This document shows, piece after piece, positions 5,399 through 8,168 of a stretch of DNA of 8,168 bases. The stretch is from Candidatus Zixiibacteriota bacterium. GTDB taxonomy: Bacteria; Zixibacteria; MSB-5A5; SM1-73. The DNA lies in NCBI GenBank assembly GCA_020341875.1, contig CP070839.1, positions 747,485 to 755,652 of the forward strand. The letters are read 5' to 3'. The number at the start of each line of letters is the position of its first letter. Within the stretch, counting starts at the first letter, position 1. The translations under genes and the position numbers were made by a program. A model generated the notes under the pieces. That model made no database searches. It saw nothing but the letters and a program-made list of their open reading frames with translations, and was not told the DNA's origin.

Positions 5399-6001
5399 AT
5401 GCAAGAATTAATAGACAGTCTGAAGAAAGGAAATATGAACGGCTACTTAGTTTCAGACAAAGATGAAGCTCTGAATAAAGCCCTTGAGCTGATTCCTGTA
5501 AATTCATCGGTGGGTTTCGGAGGAAGCGTTACTTTAGAGCAGATAGGAATTCTTGATGCTCTAAGGGAAAGAAAAGACGTTGAGCTTCTGGATAGGACCA
5601 AAGTGAAAGATTCGAAGCAACTCTATGAACTATATGCGAGGATGTTCTCCTGCGACGTCTTTTTATCAGGTTCCAACGCTATTACTGAAAAGGGGCAAAT
5701 AGTCAATGTTGATGGGAGAGGAAACAGAGTGGCGGCGATAACCTTCGGTCCTAAGAAGGTAATTATCGTTGTCGGAAAGAACAAAATCACCAGCGATCTG
5801 GACGCAGCGGTTGAACGGATAAGAAAGGTTGCGTGCCCCTTGAATGTGAAGAGATTGAAGGAATTAGCCAAATCATCGCCTGTTGCCTCAACCATCGAAA
5901 TAACCGAGGAGAAAATCTGGGGTCAAGTATCGATCATCGAGAGACAACTGGATGAGGATAGAATTCATGTCGTAATCGTAAACGAGAACTTGGGATTTTG
6001 A
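5399..6001 (+). CDS. LUD-domain protein (LutC/YkgG-like, DUF162)
   Basis: A 200-residue LUD-family protein. Relatives include LutC of the lactate-utilisation system and many stand-alone 'lactate utilization' proteins of uncertain role in anaerobes. Signature segments are GFGGSVTL (39-46), SGSNAITEKGQIVNVDG (90-106), RGNRVAAITFGPKKVIIVVG (107-126), NKI, and PLNVKRL (147-153), with the typical ending RIHVVIVNENLGF (188-200). In the relatives I know, a segment with several cysteines (TPC...G.C..C...) follows NAKRL. Here residues 154-185 contain no Cys at all. The ATG at 5399 follows GAGGGAG (5389-5395). No lutA or lutB partner is visible. By eye it uses more A/T-ending codons than the genes around it, which may mean a different origin. 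Confidence 0.88.
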   Translation: MQELIDSLKKGNMNGYLVSDKDEALNKALELIPVNSSVGFGGSVTLEQIGILDALRERKDVELLDRTKVKDSKQLYELYARMFSCDVFLSGSNAITEKGQIVNVDGRGNRVAAITFGPKKVIIVVGKNKITSDLDAAVERIRKVACPLNVKRLKELAKSSPVASTIEITEEKIWGQVSIIERQLDEDRIHVVIVNENLGF

Positions 6002-6016
6002 CATTGATTTACCGGT

Positions 6017-6036
6017 GCTTCGGGAATTCCCGAAGC
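6017..6036 (+). repeat. Perfect 20-base palindrome between the LUD and GNAT genes
   Basis: GCTTCGGG (6017-6024), AATT, CCCGAAGC (6029-6036). It begins 15 bases after the LUD stop codon. As RNA it forms an eight-pair stem with an AATT loop, but the following sequence is TGATTGACC, not a T-run, so it is at best an atypical terminator. A dimeric repressor operator is the alternative reading. Confidence 0.55.
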
Positions 6037-6099
6037 TGATTGACCCCTCGAAGCGGAGAGCTGCAAGGCTCCCAAGCACCTGCTATTATGACCTCGGAA

Positions 6100-6104
6100 G
6101 GGAG
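6100..6104 (+). promoter_or_regulatory. Ribosome binding site deciding the acetyltransferase start
   Basis: GGGAG, within GGAAGGGAG at 6096-6104, stands six bases before ATG 6111. The frame is open back to 6015, but that extension would translate the palindrome and has no ribosome binding site. Confidence 0.75.
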
Positions 6105-6110
6105 ACAGCA

Positions 6111-7070
6111 ATGGGTGTGAGACATCGAAGATACAAACCAGAGCAGGATTTCTTGCGTATTCGCGACTTCCTTGTGAACACCTACCATGTTTTTGAAAAG
6201 CCTCTCAACTGGCGTCTTGAGCGGTGGAATTACGCCAGGTATTTCGTCGCGCCTTTCCTGGGCACCTACGGACAGAAAGCGCCCAATCTCCAAGACAGTT
6301 TGAAGGCTATCCGCTTCTGGGAAGATACCATCGGGGTCTGGGAGAACGATGATAACGAAATCGTGGGCGTGGTGAACATGGAACACCCTGATCCCGAGCA
6401 TCCAGGGTTTGGGGAAGCTTTCCTGCAGCGTCATCCGCAATGGACTTCCCTTCTTGCCGAGATGCTTGATTATGCAGAGAGAACTCTGATCAACAAGAAA
6501 ACGAACACGCTCCACATTTACATTTATGACGATGATGAACCTCTCCAGTCATTGGTCCAGCAGCGGGGCTATCAGAAAGATGAGGAGCGCGCCAGATATG
6601 ACTCGGAATTTATCATCAGGAATCTGCCGGAACAGAGGTTGCCGGATGGCTATGTGCTGCGATCCATGGCCCAGGAGAATAATATCGAGTTGAAGCGGGA
6701 GGTCTTTGGCCGGGCTTTCAACCACACCGATCCGGCAGAGTGGCCCAGCGCTTTCTCCTGTGAGGAACTGCAAAGAGCGCCCGATTACCGTAAGGATCTG
6801 GATCTTAATATCGTAAGCCCTGACGGCAAATACGTCGCTTGCTGCATCACTTGGTACGATAGTCTCAATCGGATGGCTATTTTAGAACCTGTGGGCACGC
6901 ATCCCGATTTCAGGGGACTCGGTCTGGGGCGGGAGGTGGTCTTTGAAGGCCTCCGGCGTGCCGCAAACCTGGGTGCGGAAAAAGTCCAGGTCGGTTCGGG
7001 CCAGCGGTTCTATGAACGGATTGGATTTAAGAAGAAATATGTCAGCTATCGCTGGGCCAGGAAGTTCTAG
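6111..7070 (+). CDS. Two-domain GNAT-family N-acetyltransferase
   Basis: A 319-residue protein, about twice the size of a single GNAT domain. The C-terminal half (about 180-319) is a clear acetyltransferase: strand YVACCITWYD, then RMAILEPVGTHPDFRGLGLG with the acetyl-CoA loop R268-G-L-G-L-G273, a helix REVVFEGLRRAANLG, and the ending QRFYERIGF (298-306), typical of motif B. The N-terminal half (about 5-165) shows a weaker version of the same plan: a VGVVNMEH strand, a helix LLAEMLDYAERTL, TLHIYIYDDDEPLQ and LVQQRGYQKDE. It lacks an RxxGxG loop, so it is probably a degenerate, non-catalytic repeat. This arrangement is seen in mycothiol synthase-like and other tandem GNATs. The acceptor substrate is unknown. 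A 109-base gap with a palindrome precedes the gene, so it may be transcribed separately from the LUD gene. Confidence 0.85.
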   Translation: MGVRHRRYKPEQDFLRIRDFLVNTYHVFEKPLNWRLERWNYARYFVAPFLGTYGQKAPNLQDSLKAIRFWEDTIGVWENDDNEIVGVVNMEHPDPEHPGFGEAFLQRHPQWTSLLAEMLDYAERTLINKKTNTLHIYIYDDDEPLQSLVQQRGYQKDEERARYDSEFIIRNLPEQRLPDGYVLRSMAQENNIELKREVFGRAFNHTDPAEWPSAFSCEELQRAPDYRKDLDLNIVSPDGKYVACCITWYDSLNRMAILEPVGTHPDFRGLGLGREVVFEGLRRAANLGAEKVQVGSGQRFYERIGFKKKYVSYRWARKF

Positions 7071-7210
7071 CAGCCGATCGAAAAAGCTTGGTGCCAATGA
7101 CGATTACTGAAGCTCGACTAAGGCTAAGGAAAGGCTCCCAGGATGCGCAGAAGAGCGATCATGAAGGTGCTGTGGTGGGGCGGTGTTGCATCACATCAGC
7201 AGGATAGGTC

Positions 7211-7804
7211 ATGAAAACGACCGATATCACAGTGCTGGCGCTGATCGGGAGTCCCCGGAAGCAGGGAAACACCGATATCATGGCCGACCGACTGCTTGCA
7301 GCCGCCGAGGAACAAGGGGCGGAGACATCCAAGATCTATCTTGATGATTATGATGTTCGGCCCATCGGTGAGGTCTGTGATAACAGCCGCCAAAGGGATG
7401 ACCCCAGGAGCGACGACGATTTCCCAGCTCTTCTGGAGTGCTTTCTGGGCGCCAACGTGATCGTATGGTCCACGCCGGTCTATTGGCAGGGGCCATCCGC
7501 GCAGATGAAGTGTTTCTTAGATCGCATGTCCTCGTATTTCAACCGTGCGGAGTACGCCGAACGCTTCAGGGGGAAAGGCCACATTGTGCTGTGTGCGTTT
7601 GGCCGCCCAGAGCAAAAACATGGGGAGTGGATCACCGAACCAATGAAGCTCACAGCGGAGGTCCTCCACGGAGCCTATCTGGGAGACGTGTGCGTCTCGG
7701 TTTACGAAAAAGGAAAGATCCGCGAGATGCCCGAGGCGCTCGAAGCCTGCCGCAAGCTGGGTGTTGAATGCGTTGGTTGGGTGCAAGAGAGAAGGAAGTG
7801 CTGA
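7211..7804 (+). CDS. NADPH-dependent FMN reductase-like flavodoxin-fold protein
   Basis: A 197-residue flavodoxin-fold protein of the NADPH-dependent FMN reductase / iron-sulfur flavoprotein superfamily. The FMN-phosphate loop is GSPRKQGNT (13-21) after strand 1. The second flavin loop is STPVYWQGPSAQMKCFLDR (87-105), very typical. In iron-sulfur flavoproteins a cluster of cysteines lies between these; here only one Cys is present in the segment around PIGEVCDNSRQRDD, so the protein probably binds FMN alone and transfers electrons from NAD(P)H. The C-terminal third (EALEACRKLGVECVGWV) is a terminal helix. The ATG at 7211 is preceded by AGGA at 7201-7204. The 140-base gap upstream holds no convincing gene; I see only a tandem CTAAGG pair at about 7120. 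Confidence 0.88.
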   Translation: MKTTDITVLALIGSPRKQGNTDIMADRLLAAAEEQGAETSKIYLDDYDVRPIGEVCDNSRQRDDPRSDDDFPALLECFLGANVIVWSTPVYWQGPSAQMKCFLDRMSSYFNRAEYAERFRGKGHIVLCAFGRPEQKHGEWITEPMKLTAEVLHGAYLGDVCVSVYEKGKIREMPEALEACRKLGVECVGWVQERRKC

Positions 7805-7866
7805 CGAGTTGCACCGGGCGGCCCGATGATGCATCACCTCGGCTGCGGCAATATCCGGAGAAACAT

Positions 7867-8168
7867 ATGACACATTCGGCGATCAATTTAGAAGAGAAAC
7901 TGGCGAGGTTTTCGGAGCATTTTTCACCAAAGATTGTCGCCCGGATGAACGACTACCATTTCAAATTGGCCAAGTTCCAGGGCGATTTTGTATGGCACAG
8001 CCACGATGACACCGATGAGACTTTCATCGTTCTTGACGGAGACATGAGGATCGACTTGCGTGACGGCAAAGTCGATCTGAAGGCCGGAGAGATGTTTGTC
8101 GTTCCCAAGGGGGTGGAGCATAAGCCCTTCGCTGAGAAGGAATGCCACATAATGCTGGTCGAACCCGC
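7867..8168 (+). CDS. Cupin-domain protein (partial, runs off the window)
   Basis: One hundred complete codons are visible before the window ends inside the reading frame. The first cupin motif is VWHSHDDTDETFIVLDGDM with H44-x-H46-x4-E51, and the second is FVVPKGVEHKPF with H85. These four residues are the usual metal ligands of the fold. The N-terminal LEEKLARFSEHFSPKIVARMND and the rest fit the small single-domain cupin group of about 110-120 residues, so only some 10-20 residues should be missing. It is a likely metal-binding enzyme or sensor in the cytoplasm; the substrate is unknown. ATG 7867 has GGAG (7857-7860) six bases upstream. It lies 62 bases after the FMN reductase-like gene, and the gap contains a TGATGCATCA palindrome (7827-7836). 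Confidence 0.88.
   Translation, partial: MTHSAINLEEKLARFSEHFSPKIVARMNDYHFKLAKFQGDFVWHSHDDTDETFIVLDGDMRIDLRDGKVDLKAGEMFVVPKGVEHKPFAEKECHIMLVEP

Noticed and set aside
6061..6089. Extended -10 (TGCTATTAT, 6081-6089) before the GNAT gene
   Set aside because: The matching -35 position reads CTGCAA, only half right, and TTGACC at 6040 is too far (38 bases). Not enough to call a promoter.
6064..7143. Shared AAGGCTCCCA before the GNAT gene and in the gap after it
   Set aside because: A ten-base exact match is expected many times by chance in a window of this size, and the flanks do not align.
7098..7208. Small + strand frame of 36 residues in the gap before the FMN reductase-like gene
   Set aside because: No Shine-Dalgarno sequence, no recognisable pattern, and a composition like random sequence.

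Overview
The window is a run of bacterial protein-coding genes, all on the + strand. Start-proximal Shine-Dalgarno sequences of the GGAGG type, GTG starts and moderate GC all point to a bacterium. I cannot name the organism. The protein content (an Old Yellow Enzyme with Fe-S-type cysteines, a LUD-domain protein, a flavodoxin-fold reductase) would suit an anaerobic or facultative environmental lineage, but that is inference. There is no rRNA, no recognisable tRNA, no transposase, no integrase and no CRISPR array in view.

Layout: an NTF2/SnoaL-like protein (58-576) is followed by a long imperfect inverted repeat with the architecture of an integron attC site (571-731). Next come an Old Yellow Enzyme-type flavin oxidoreductase (756-1964), a small P-loop kinase-like protein (2040-2615), a pyridoxamine-phosphate-oxidase-like flavin protein (2697-3116), an exported protein made of a stand-alone NIF3/YqfO-type domain (3221-3742) and an alpha/beta hydrolase (3793-4575). 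Each of the three genes from the kinase to the NIF3-like protein is followed, 7 to 12 bases after its stop codon, by a copy of one short repeat (2623, 3128, 3755), so the PPOX and NIF3 genes sit in cassette-like units.

The middle is decayed: a promoter-like sequence (4567-4594), a C-terminally truncated SnoaL-like remnant (4677-4973), and a YCII-family gene broken by a one-base frameshift near 5181 (5045-5343). Beyond it lie a LUD-domain protein lacking the family's usual cysteine segment (5399-6001), a perfect 20-base palindrome (6017-6036), a two-domain GNAT acetyltransferase (6111-7070), a flavodoxin-fold NADPH-FMN reductase-like protein (7211-7804), and a cupin cut off by the window edge (7867-8168).

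The genes do not form a recognisable pathway. They are small, mostly single-domain enzymes of redox, detoxification or stress type, each with its own ribosome-binding site and separated by gaps of roughly 50-180 bases. Together with the attC-like site, the post-stop repeat family and the gene remnants, this looks more like an accumulation of independently acquired genes than a classical operon. No gap without a gene exceeds 300 bases. The most interesting signals are the attC-like structure, the post-stop repeats with their foldable middles, and the exported NIF3-like protein.
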